Source: Diadema setosum
Lineage: Eukaryota; Echinodermata; Echinoidea; Diadematoida; Diadematidae
Assembly (NCBI GenBank): GCA_033980235.1
Contig: CM067069.1
Location: forward strand, 32,785,041-32,849,040
DNA length: 64,000 nucleotides
Reading direction: 5' to 3'
The notes beneath the pieces are model-generated. The model saw nothing but the letters and a program-made list of their open reading frames with translations, made no database searches and had not been told where the DNA came from. Below, piece by piece: positions 27,201 to 39,200 of this stretch (its first letter is position 1; every line of letters starts with the position of its first letter). A program made the translations under genes and the position numbers.

Positions 27201-30200
27201 AGGTTTATAATCTCTCTATTATTTGGGAGCTATTTTGAACTGCCCCTCATTAGCCACTTCTTGCATAGGGGAAATCATTCAAGGGATCTGCACCACAGTT
27301 AATTCATTTTGTGCACCATCTTCCGCACCCATATCAGGACAACTACCCCCAAGGACAATTACCTCCCCCCCCCCCCAAAAAAAAAAAAAAAAATAAATAA
27401 ATAAAATAAAAAATACAGGTTAGAGATAAGGTTAGAGTAAATATTAGAGTTAGGGTTAGAGTTTTGGTTAGGGTAAGGATTAGGCTCAGGATTAGGATTA
27501 GGGAAGGGTATGGGTTAATTGCCCAGGGAATAATTGCCATTGACCCCCCGAGCCCTCACCTGGTCTGCCTTCTCGTTCTCATCTCCATCTCCAATGGCCC
27601 AGCAGGGCGTGTCCGTCAGGAAGCACAGCTCCCCCAGGAGTCTGCTGAGGAAGGCTAGACTCTTCTCCACCTGACCAGCTGCCTGTCTCCCGTCGCCATG
27701 GTTACTTCTCATACTCTGATGATCAAATAACAACAATGATGAGCAAATTACATGTACGTAGCTCTCTGAAAAACAGCCTCCCGGCTGATACCGGGCTTTT
27801 TAACTCTGTGACTGAAATAAAATCAATACACAAACAAACAGTCCGACCTCAGTTACACTTGTATCTACTCACACCAGGACCGGTAGGCATCAATGTAAGT
27901 GATTTGACCTGATAAGAGAGCCATGGTCATATGTACGGTAATTTCTAGGATATTCTGCTGGCATTTACCTTCTCTTCTTTTATTTACTAAGTGTCAGAAT
28001 GGCATATCAGCAACATCCATGCCATCTAACCCTTTTTTGGGCTTTGATTGCTAACTGACTGGGACAGAAAACCCCATAGCATTGTATACACTGTAAAGTT
28101 CATGGCAGTGAAAGGGTCAAAGACATACTAACTAGTTAGTTACTTCCTTTGCTGATCATAGTTTGCTTTGTGGGTGACAAAACTAGAAATGTCGCTACAG
28201 CGACTGGTTATACCCCCGCCAAACAACATTTCATAAGCTTTGGTCAAAACACATTTCATAAGCTTTGGTCAAAAAACTGAGGAAGTAGTTAAATCCGCAA
28301 GATCTTTCCTTGATCTTCTGCCATTAATATGCCGTTACCATGGCAACGTACTTTCGGGTACTGTCGAAAAATGCGTCTTGCACATCTACAACCAAAGGCA
28401 CACATCTGTACCAAGTTTCATGGAAATTGGGCAAAAACTGAGGAAGTAGTTTGCAACACAAAATTTTCCATCATTTTGGCTCATAATATGTGAGCTGTTA
28501 CCATGGCAACATACTTTTTGTCACTGTCAAGAAATGTGTCATGCTGACCTGTATCCTAAGACAAACATTCAATATGAATTCCATGAGAATTGGAAGAACA
28601 CTGATGAAGCAGTTTTGCCATGAAGCATTTTGCCCTATATTTTACCAATAACATGCCGTTACCATGGCAACGCACTTTTTGCCACTGCGGAAATATGTGT
28701 CTTGCACATTAACATATTCAGATGAACACCTGTACCTAATTTCATAAAAATTGATCAAAAACTGTGGGAGGAGTTCGCGACGCAAGATTTGTACCCATTT
28801 TTGGCCATAATATGCCGTTACCATGGCAACGTACTTTTGGGTACTGTCACAAAATACGTCTTGCACATCTACAACCCAAGGCACACATCTGTGCCAAGTT
28901 TTATGGGAATTGGTTGAAAACTGAGGAAGTAGTTCGCGACGCAAGATTTGTACCCATTTTTGGCCATAATATGCCGTTACCATGGCAACGTACCTTTGGG
29001 TACTGTCAAAAAATATGTCTTGCACATCTACAACCCAAGGCACACATCTGTGCCAAGTTTTATGGGAATCGGTTGAAAACTGAGGAAGTAGTTCGCGACG
29101 CAAGATTTGTACCCATTTTTGCCCATAATATGCCGTTACCATGGCAACGTACTTTTGGGTACTGTCAAAAAATACGTCTTGCACATCTACAACCCAAGGC
29201 ACACATCTGTGCCAAGTTTTATGGGAATCGGTTGAAAACTGAGGAAGTAGTTCGCGACGCAAGATTTGCAACGGACCGACCGCCCGACCGACCGCCCGAC
29301 CGACCGCCCGACCGCCCGACCGTACGCTGATTCCTATATACCCCCTTCAAACTTCGTTTGGCGGGGGTATAATAATTCTCCAAACTGACAACATCACTGG
29401 AAAGAAGAGAATATTAATCTGAGGGGGAAGGTTGAGGTGTGAATTTTCTTCAATTTGTCTCTCTCTAAGGATGAAATTTGTAAGATCGCAACTGCTGATC
29501 TGGAATTTAACAAACATGTCGGGTAAAGAAACCACAGAACTACAGGACTTGAACCAGTCATCTGCAATAGATAACAAGGTTTGAGTCCGGTGGTTCCTTT
29601 TTTCCGACATGTTTGTTAAATTACAAATCAGCAGTTGTGATCTTACAAATTTCATTTAAAGATGGAGACAAATTGAAGAAAATTCACATCTCAACATCAC
29701 AGGAAGTTAGACATTGCTCTTCTTACAAGTTTTCTTCTTCTGACAACTGTACAGTAAATGTATTGAACTCAGTTTCCGACATTGTCACTGACTCAACAGA
29801 AGAAGGATGTTGACAAGATGCATGAGTTCCTGTCAGACCAGAAACATTCCTGGCATGAAACTCTTGGAAATTGGAGCCGACAGCCTTTTCTGGAGCATGA
29901 AATTGTCACAAATTACCAGCCAAGGGGGAAAAAAAAAATATGAATATACTACATGCACTGGATAGTGTACACATAAAATGTGGCACGTATTTCAACTTTG
30001 CAAATCATGGCTCCTCACGAAATTTGCCAGAGTTTCTGGTTTTACAGGTCTTGAGTTTTCAGCAAAACCCACTGAGTGATAATGAAAATGTCTATGGGTG
30101 CAGACCAGTAATACTGTATACGCCGAATATTTCGTGAGGTTTTTATTTTCGTGAATTTCGCGAGTCAGCTACTATTCATGAAATTAAAAACACGCGAAAA

Positions 30201-33200
30201 TATCGACTCTGATCATGATACGAATGCGACGTACGCGTACACATTTCTCCGTTCAGTACAGGACTCCACGATCGCAAATTTAACCACTCGTGAAATCGTC
30301 GGGAAGTCTCGATTCGCGAAAATTTAGACTCGCGAAATATATGGCATATACAGTAGTCTATGAAGTGTCACTTATTAGTCAAATGGACACAAATCCCTTT
30401 TTAACATCATATTCAAGGCAATTATTTCAAAGTATTTTCCTCATATCTGGTGCTAAAGTACATAAATGTGAAAGACTTGAAGAAGATTGATGAGTTTCAC
30501 TGGATATTGATACTACATGAAAAGAGGAAAAAATTCAAAAACTGTGCCCAAAATACTAAAACGAAAAAATTGACATTGATCTGTGAGTATACATGTAATG
30601 AGTTGGATTAAAAATTGAAAAGTAGAATTCTCGTTTCCCAAGGCCTTTGTGTGGTGGTGGTGGTGGTATTGTCGGTGGTGGTGTTAGTATTGCTGCACTG
30701 CAAGACGCAGGTGGAGGAGAAAACAAATTAGATGACACACTTGGTGACTTAATTAAACGGGTACTGAGGTAAGTACTACACCAGACCGCGTTTGTTGTTT
30801 CATGTTCGTCAAAACCCTCAACATGCAGAACCACCACTCCATCTCATGAGCGCCTTAACAAGCGAGTTGATTAAATTTTCGCCGACCAGTAATCGAGTTA
30901 AAAGGGAAGTAATTGAATCACTTGGGGCTCATTACGCCTGTCATAATTTTGCAGCACACCACATCGCGTGGACGGATCGGACAGTTTGCCGAATTAACAT
31001 TACTATGCCATGTCTAATCGCTAGCCAGGATTGGTTCAGGCCTATTTTCAGACAATGCTAAGATTCTCTAACAATGCTTTCATGTGCATTTCATACATGT
31101 ACATATCTAGCCCTACAGGTGAATATTGGTAGACAGCATATCTACTTCTCAAGCTGCACTGAAACCACCTCTCCATAGTCAGCTAGTGTAAAGATTTGCT
31201 AGCACAAATTCTTGGACAATAGTCAAATTTGATACCTACAAATATCCAATGAATCCTAGAATAACATCCATATGTGTGATGAAGATACTTATTTATTTAA
31301 AATCACAGTACATCAACATCAGCGACAAAAAGAACAATGTGCCCTTTACTACAATGCCATGATTAAATCACAATTCCTTGAGCCAAAAAAAGACGTACAA
31401 GATAAGAGCAGTTGGGTGACAAATATGACACTTCACATTGAAAAAAAAAAAAAAAAAACCTGAAGCTTAATATCTTTGCTATTATATCAGAGCTTACATC
31501 TCTCTATGTTTCAAATGATGTGATATTCAAGTGAAGTGATTTTTACAAGTTCTCGGCAAAAATAGTGGCGGGGCCAGTGTGCAAGGGAGGGTTTGGGCAA
31601 AATAGCACTCAATTGGAGTTAATTTGAGCTGTGACTGCTCTCAGTAAATGTGAAATGATTTTTGCAAAACTGTTGATAAAACATCATTCACCATCATATT
31701 CTTTTTTTAGATCTTCCAATCTCCTTACAGAAAGGAAGAGGGAAGAGTAACACAAAAAATACAAGTCACTTTTGTGCAAGTCAGGACACATGAAGTGAAA
31801 AAGACTTACGGTCTAAAAATGCATTGTATTGGAGTTAGGAACCAATGAACACCACTGAAACATCTTGTTTTCTTTCTATTTTTTTTTTTGATGGAAAATG
31901 CATACAAGATGCATACATGTATGTTTCATTGAGCGAGATATGCAACAACATAGACATTGATATCCCCCAAACATGTGGCACTGGGCGTGCTCACAAATAA
32001 AAAAACAAACAAACAAACAAAGAAAACAAAACAAAAGGTAAAACTCTAACTTGGTTAGATACTCTGGGTTCAGGGCTTTTCAACCTTTTTCAACCTAAGA
32101 ACCACTTTGGCTCCTCAAAACTTTTTGGAGGCCCACAGTTAGATTGAATATGAATCTTTTTTTATCTAACTTTTGGCCGACATAGTAGCCCTCCTCTGAG
32201 AGCTTCATGGCCAAGTACGGCTCTAGGTTATCAAACTCTCTCTGAAACCTCACAAACCACATAGTTTATGAAAGGAAACAGTCCGAAACACTTTCAGGTT
32301 TTCTGCATAGCAAATTCAATTGTGACTGCAGCATGATCATACACAATTTTGACAACCAAAAATAAAACAAATTTGGGGTCAGATATATTTTTAGGGTTAG
32401 GCCGGTTACACTACATGTAAATCAGACACCATTCAGCCACTGGGCTGCCAAGTTTGATAATAAATAATCCCATTCAATTCAATTCAATAGCCCGTCTTTC
32501 TTGAGGGGGTTAATCACTCTTCTCGAGAAAGACGGAAAGGCTGACTTGGAGAAGATGCATACCTGGAGTAATTCGTAAACCTGGGTGGTCAACTCCTGAC
32601 CGCAACTTTCAAGAGGCTGGGCCAAGCTCTGGTCAGAGTTTGGCGAGTGGGGGCGCTCCTCCTGCCTGTCCGCGTCCTTTCTGCGGACCAGGGATGACCA
32701 GACACCGGTCAAGCCGGTCAGGAGGTCAGCGGACGTGGTGGCCTGAAGAACGAAGGCCTCAACATCAATGGAGCCTCCTGGTAATGCAGCACCCAAAGAA
32801 CAAGAAAATGTGAAGAGTTTAAATGCAAAAATCCAATATATCCATTTTATCAACTTGAGATCTTTGAGGTTGTAGCTGCTGAAAAACAAAGAAAATACTT
32901 ACAAAACAAATGTGATACTTTTAAAAATATCTTCAAAAATATTTCTTATGTGCAGTGCAGTAACAGTGAAAAGATTTAAAATTTCTCTATTTGATGATGA
33001 CCTTAGTTCAGAAAACAAATATTGAAAATAGCACTTTCAGGTTTTTGTATTCAAACTCTTCATATCATATGACATAATCTTAGATTCAGGAAAGGCTTGA
33101 TATTCTTTGTTAAGTCAATACAGCATAACACTTGTACAGTGCTGTACAAGCAGAAATGTTCATGCTTGGCTGGGTAAGATGAATCGTGCATGCTTTTTGA

Positions 33201-36200
33201 TTTTGAAAAATTAAAATATAATATAGCATTACATATACCAAACAGATGATTTGCGTGATTTTTTTTTCACTAGTTTCATGTTGCATAAAATGCACTTAAA
33301 ACTTCAACACAAAAATTCCACTTTTACAGGCTTGATGTCGTAACATATGCTTCCATTACATTTTACTCTACTTTAGACTGTACATCCTCATTACATTTTA
33401 ATGTCAAACTACCATCAATTGTCGTCGTCATACCAGGTCTTTTGAAGGCCTCATCGCGCTTCCCCGCCCAATCTCTGATGGTTGACGTGGCAACCAACAG
33501 CCGGTGCATGGAGTGGATGGTCCTGTCCGCCAGGGTTGGCTCCTCCCCGCCAACCTTCGCCCCTCGTCTCATCACTGACGTCTCAAGGTGGCGGAGGCAG
33601 GATGTAGTGATGCAGTCCAGGGCGTCGCCCGATGTGGACGGAAGACCCCCCTGGGAGGAGGAACAGGATGATGCGGACGTCGACGCCCTTGAGGATGACG
33701 TGGAAGATGTGCTACCCGATGGAAACGACCGCTCACTACTCGTGCTATCAAGAGGAGGACACAAAAGTGACAGTGAAAATGATGACGAAATGGTCTTGTA
33801 TGCCTAGGGAAACCTCTTCAGCACTGCCACTTCTCTCCTGAGAACTCTGCTTACATCGTTTCTACCACCAACCACTGATAAGTAACTATGTGTACACCTA
33901 GGGTGAATAGGGTCATTGTGGGTAAGAATATCTTCCCCAAGGATGCAAATACTTGGTAGGAATTAAACACAAGGCCTCCGTTTGAAAGTAAAAATACCCC
34001 CCTCCTCCCACAGACACATTTCAAAACTTTAGTTGAGCAAAGGTAAAATGTCAGGTCCAGGAAGGCATCAGTTAGACCATTACTTTGAATGAGTGCTGTA
34101 CTCAACAATGACAATGATAACAACAATGAAAATAATAATCATCATCATAATAGCAGCAACGAGTACAATAAAACCAATAACATATAAAGCTAGACAGATC
34201 GTAGATATAGATGTACTTGTAGCTACATTATGTTCATATGTGTTTTTTTTTTTTAATAAATAAATAAATAAAAATTATTAACAACATTATATAGCTTTTG
34301 TGGTGACACATCACATGTACTCACTGTCTGTGTGCAATGGGCGAATCCAGCTTGAAGTCTTTTTCCCACTGCCCGGCCTCTGCAGAGAAAATCCGATCTA
34401 TCTCCCGACTACTACAGTTGCCCTGGTAACAGAGAAAGAGCAGACTGGTCAAAGTCACCTGTACTGTGATGATTCTGTCTGCATGGAGAATTTTCAGTAG
34501 TTGACAGGCAAACAGAAGGATGCAAACATTCATTGTTTGCCAGAAATAACAATTCAGCTTTAGTTTTAGTAACAGCCACAAAAACGAAAAGGGTTCTTTT
34601 TTTTTAAATCATGGCTTCTATTAAAACACTGATCAATTGGTGCTTATATTAACATCAATGTAAGGCTGTTTGTCAATCAGCTGCAATAAAAACAAACAAC
34701 CGACGCAAGAGTTCATTCATTTGAAGGAAGAAGTGAAGTTGTATGACTTTTTATTCAATAGCAAGTATCATGTTTCTCATTCAGCAGCCAAATAATAAAT
34801 TCAACACATCCAATAGGGATACAACTTCACCGGAGTACTATAATGTCAGATATTGTGATTTCGATCAAAGGTGAATGAAGAATAAATAATTTAAAGAACT
34901 GAACATGCTTACTTGAAAAGCCTCCCTCATCTGAAGTAACTTCTCTTCAAAGACATCCAGCGACCAGAAGGTCATCAACCCTTGCCTTGTGTCATTGACC
35001 CTGACAGTGACCTTTGACCCTGAGGCATTGATCGCTGATGTTTCTTCATCATGTCTGCTGAAGATCTGAAATGGAGACAGAAAGTGCAGCTTTACAGAGA
35101 TTGTATGGTTTTAGTTGAGACCTAACTTCAGGTTACTAACATTCTTTTGTGAGATAATGAGAAACCTCTTATGAGATATGAAAGGACCTATAATTCCAAG
35201 ACGGATTCAATGTTTATTTGAAGAAATTGCTTTTGAAATGGCTGAGATATCCAAAAACAGAACAATCCTAATAAAAGGTGGGACCCAACTTTTATTAGGA
35301 TCACTTTGTTTTACTTTTTTTTTGATGTTTCAGCCATTCCGATACCAATTTTCATCACACAAGCTTTGAATTCCTCTTAGAATGCTATGCTCTGTATAAG
35401 TTTCATACGTGGTTTGTTGGTATCTCACAGATAGTTAAAAGCCCAATCCTCGTCTCCACCAATACTTTACTATTCCTGTAAGCACACACCTCAAATGGAC
35501 TTATCTCATTTGGACTGCATGCTTGAGGGTGGAAAAAGAAAATCAAAATGTGAGGTTTAAGGTATCTTGCTGATGGATTATCTGCACGAGCTATGTTGTT
35601 GTATCACTTCGTCAAAGTGGAGACATTAAAGGCACATGGTCCCGGTGGTTTAGTTGAATGCGTACGCGGGCGCACGGCGCAAGTTTCCTATAGAGACTTA
35701 TGCTATCGACTCTTCTTTAGCATTTACGCTTTGACCCATTTCCCCAAGTCTGAAGAAGTCCGATCCACTGTAGTCAGTGGTCCAATCACAGTTCGGCTCA
35801 TAATTCGGCTGAGGGGGATGACAGCTTTAGCAAACTTCTTTTGTGATGTCATACTAAGAAGCACATAAGCACGCTTCCTGGCATCACTAGACTGCGTGAC
35901 GCACAGAGAAGACAACGAAGGCAACGTTACCTAGCAACACCTACGCACTTTACTCTTGATGACAGCTCAACTTCGGTAATCTTCATATCATGCTAACGGT
36001 GATCGGCAGTATCATCCAACAGCGCCCTCACACCCACCGGGACTATGCGCCTTAAACTCGTTGAGGACGAGTCTCGAGTATACTCAGGCAAGTGTCTATG
36101 GGAAATGCGTGTTGTAGCAAAATCAGTCCGTCCTCAACGGGTTAAGGTTGAAGATGAGAGAAGTGTGACAGTGAGTGTGTGTGTGTGGGGGGGGGGGAGG

Positions 36201-39200
36201 AAGTGTCTGTGTTATGACATTAACCTCACATGAAGTTACTAGAGCGGAAGTTTCACAGGGGTAATTCATCTCATCTAGTACTGAACAAGAATGGAATTTA
36301 CCATCGGTGCATCATTTGCACAGTGTATACGACACATGTTATGGAGGAAAAATCACTTTGGCAAAAAAAATTGGCAGGAGTGTTTGAGAGGTTTAAAGGG
36401 AATGGAGTGTGATGGGGGTGGAATGCTGGCAGGGAGGAGGGCATTGTGCTCTCATCGCCATGGTGACACAATGATGTGGACTCACCATGTTTCTCCCGAG
36501 TTTGGCACTGATGTTGTTGGCTTCTTGCAGCCACATGGACAGCTGCAGTAAATCTCGCCTGTGCTTCAGCGCTGAATCTGCAGATGAAACATTTTAAAGC
36601 TAGAGGATCATGATGATTAAGAAAAAAACAGAGAAACACAACAATATAGAAAATGGGTGTGACACAAACACGTAAAAAGGTTAATCAATTACATTACAGC
36701 TTGTCATGGCATAAATATCAAGTGCTTGATTTTGCTTTCATATGACCATTTAAAAAAAAAATCAAACATTACAATACAAAAAAGTATAACCTCCACATAC
36801 CTCTCTCTCGATCTAAAACTACACTTTTCAACTTGTAGGTCTTGTTTATCTGTGCTTACGTGTCATCTTTCATAACATGTTGTGTCACACACTGTTTATT
36901 AACTTGAAATTTGATAGCACAAATACACATTTTGCTGTACAGCAGTTTTTCATCAATTAGATTGCTCTGTCTTCAAAACTGCATTTTTCTGTGCTATATT
37001 GATTTCTTCAAAATTGTTAAAGTTAAATCATTTTTTGCACGTAAGATTTTGCCTGGAACCAGTGTTTGTGAATTTCACTTGTTTACAATGTCATGGATGA
37101 AATGTGTTTTTGTACAAAGTATAGAAAGCTCCAAAAATATTACAGACATCATTATTTTCAGAACCATGCAAAGTTGACCAAAATTTCCTAGCGTGAAGTA
37201 TTCCTGGTTTGCATTGTTCATAGCGTAATACCGCAACAGACAAGAGCTTTGTGCATTTGTGAATGTTGCCAGGGTTAAAGTTAGTATCAACGAGTTCTGC
37301 ATAGCTGCCGTCTGACTATGCAAAACTACACATAATAGTTTCACTTGACGGCATTGAGCTTCTTGTACTTTGGGCAGTTGGACAATTAAATTACATGTAG
37401 TCCAATTAAATCAGTCTTCATTTGTTGCCCACGGAGGTATTATTCAAAAGTATGAATAGCACCAGTCAACCATGTGCGGCGAGTATGGGCATCAAAGGAA
37501 ATACATCCTCATTTGTAACGGTCTATTCCAGTCAAGATTCCTTGGCTGTCTGTGCACTAACAAGGATTTTCGAATATACCCAAACCGGGTCCACCTTTCC
37601 GCTCCATGAATCCCCCTGTTACAAGGTCTTTGAAGGGATGGTATAGTTTCTGTTGAGATGGGGCTTCAGGTTTCCAACGTTTTTTATGACCAATTTTTTA
37701 GATAATGGGAATCCTCTTGGGAACTTTCACAGAGCATATCGTCGCTGGGGCGACAAGACCTCGTATCTACAAAATGTCAAATGTTCAGGAGAGCCAAAAA
37801 ACATGGCGGCCAAAGCACTATAGCGAATGGGATAGCCTTTCCTTTGACATGCCGTGGTGGCTTCATTTTTGGAGTAAAACAGTTGGGATTTGGACAGGAC
37901 CTTACTTAACCCATTATTTGACTATTAATCAAAAAAGTCATTTTCACCAAAATTTCAGATACAAGGTCTTGTCACCCCAGCAACGATATAATTCTAAGAG
38001 GAATTCAAAGTTTAGTTGATGTTTTAAAGTGGCTGAGATATCCAAAATGAAGCAATAGGAATAAAGGTGGGACCCACCTTTGATAAGAATCGCTTTGTTT
38101 TACTTTGTCTTTGGATATAGCCACTTCATATCTAATTTCCATCAAAAAAATTTTGAATTCCTCTTAGAATTATATGCTCTTTGACAATCCATAGGTGGTT
38201 TCTAAGTATCTCACAAAAAGTTAATAGCTCAATCCTCACCTCAACCAATACTACACCGTGCCCTAGCACAACGTTGTAAACTGGCACTGGTCCGATAGTG
38301 ACTGACCAGTATAAATCACTGTTGGACCAGTAACTTTTGCAGGAATTGAAGAGTAAAAAATAGAAAAACTGGGTACCTACGTACTGGTCCGACAGACAGG
38401 TCGGAACAGTAAAAAAAAAATGGGTCAGTGTGCAGCCCTGCCTAGCATCATGCCCTCCACTACTCAACCTACCAACTCTAGCCACGCCTTTCTCCCTCCT
38501 CTGCCTTCGCTCCCTCTGGGCCGCCTGCAGCTTCTCCACGCTCCTAACCAGCCTCCCCTTCTCCTTCTCCAGCTCCCGCAGGATCCGCATCTGGTGGGAG
38601 CTCCCTGTCTCCAGTGCACGGCGGGCGGCCTGGGCCTCTAGCTCCACCCGCCTCCTGCTAGACTCTAGCTCTTGCTTCAACATCTGCAAAAAACCACAGC
38701 AAAGCAAACACTGTTCCATGTTCCATAGCCCAAAGACAACGCAACAAATTCCGTTGCACCACACACAGCTTTGAGATATTGAAGTTTGAAGATCTGGACA
38801 TTATTCCCCATCCATATTTTAATGATAATCGAATATTGGCACCAACATCAGCAAGTGAAAAAGGCATAATGCAATGTTGGAGTATGGAAAAAAAAAAATC
38901 ATTTGTAAGCAAAATTGTTTACTGCACTGCTGCTGTGCAATCATCAAATGACAAATTTTATCTTTACAATGATGATAAATCCTCTTTACAAGTCCCACAC
39001 TTTTATGTATGAAAACATCTAAACCTGATTTTATGCTTCAATTTTAATCTGTGTAACAATTTCCTCCAATCTTCTAATGCCCCCCGGCTCACCCTGTTTC
39101 AGATGCATTGTTGAATGTCCCAGTAGCGAGGTTATATCTAGCCTTTTGGCAAGGCCTCGTGGCTGAAAAAGAGACTAACTGCAAGAGAACGGGTGAATGC

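Larger units (their letters stand above)
26015..27559 (-). other. Intron 23
   Basis: Contains ATC-rich microsatellite (about 26190-26260), two TTAGGG-like blocks, a poly-T/poly-G stretch (26918-26965) and short palindromic copy 3. Otherwise featureless AT-rich DNA. Confidence 0.6.
27716..32562 (-). other. Intron 22
   Basis: 4.8 kb. Holds the 159-bp-unit TIR element (28208-29372), a 270-bp foldback (29433-29700), a TACTGTATACGCC element and an island with clustered TAAT motifs (30840-31030). 31080-32450 shows nothing recognisable apart from poly-A and an AAACA run. Confidence 0.6.
35066..36485 (-). other. Intron 18
   Basis: Contains family A foldback copy 4, short palindromic copy 4 and a GT/poly-G run (36172-36198). 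35600-36000 is a CpG-bearing stretch with AATCACAGTTCGGC and TTCGGCTGAGGGGG but no clear exon. Confidence 0.6.
36578..38472 (-). other. Intron 17
   Basis: Holds family A copy 5 with its nested insertion and a hAT-like fragment. 36600-37600 shows nothing I recognise. Confidence 0.6.

Noticed and set aside
28642..29330. Long repetitive open frames on both strands (about 190-210 codons)
   Set aside because: They arise because the tandem unit is 159 bp, a multiple of three. The protein repeats show no known domain, and the frames lie within a TIR element.
29530..29600. tRNA gene
   Set aside because: B-box-like strings are present but no cloverleaf can be formed; the sequence is the loop of a foldback.
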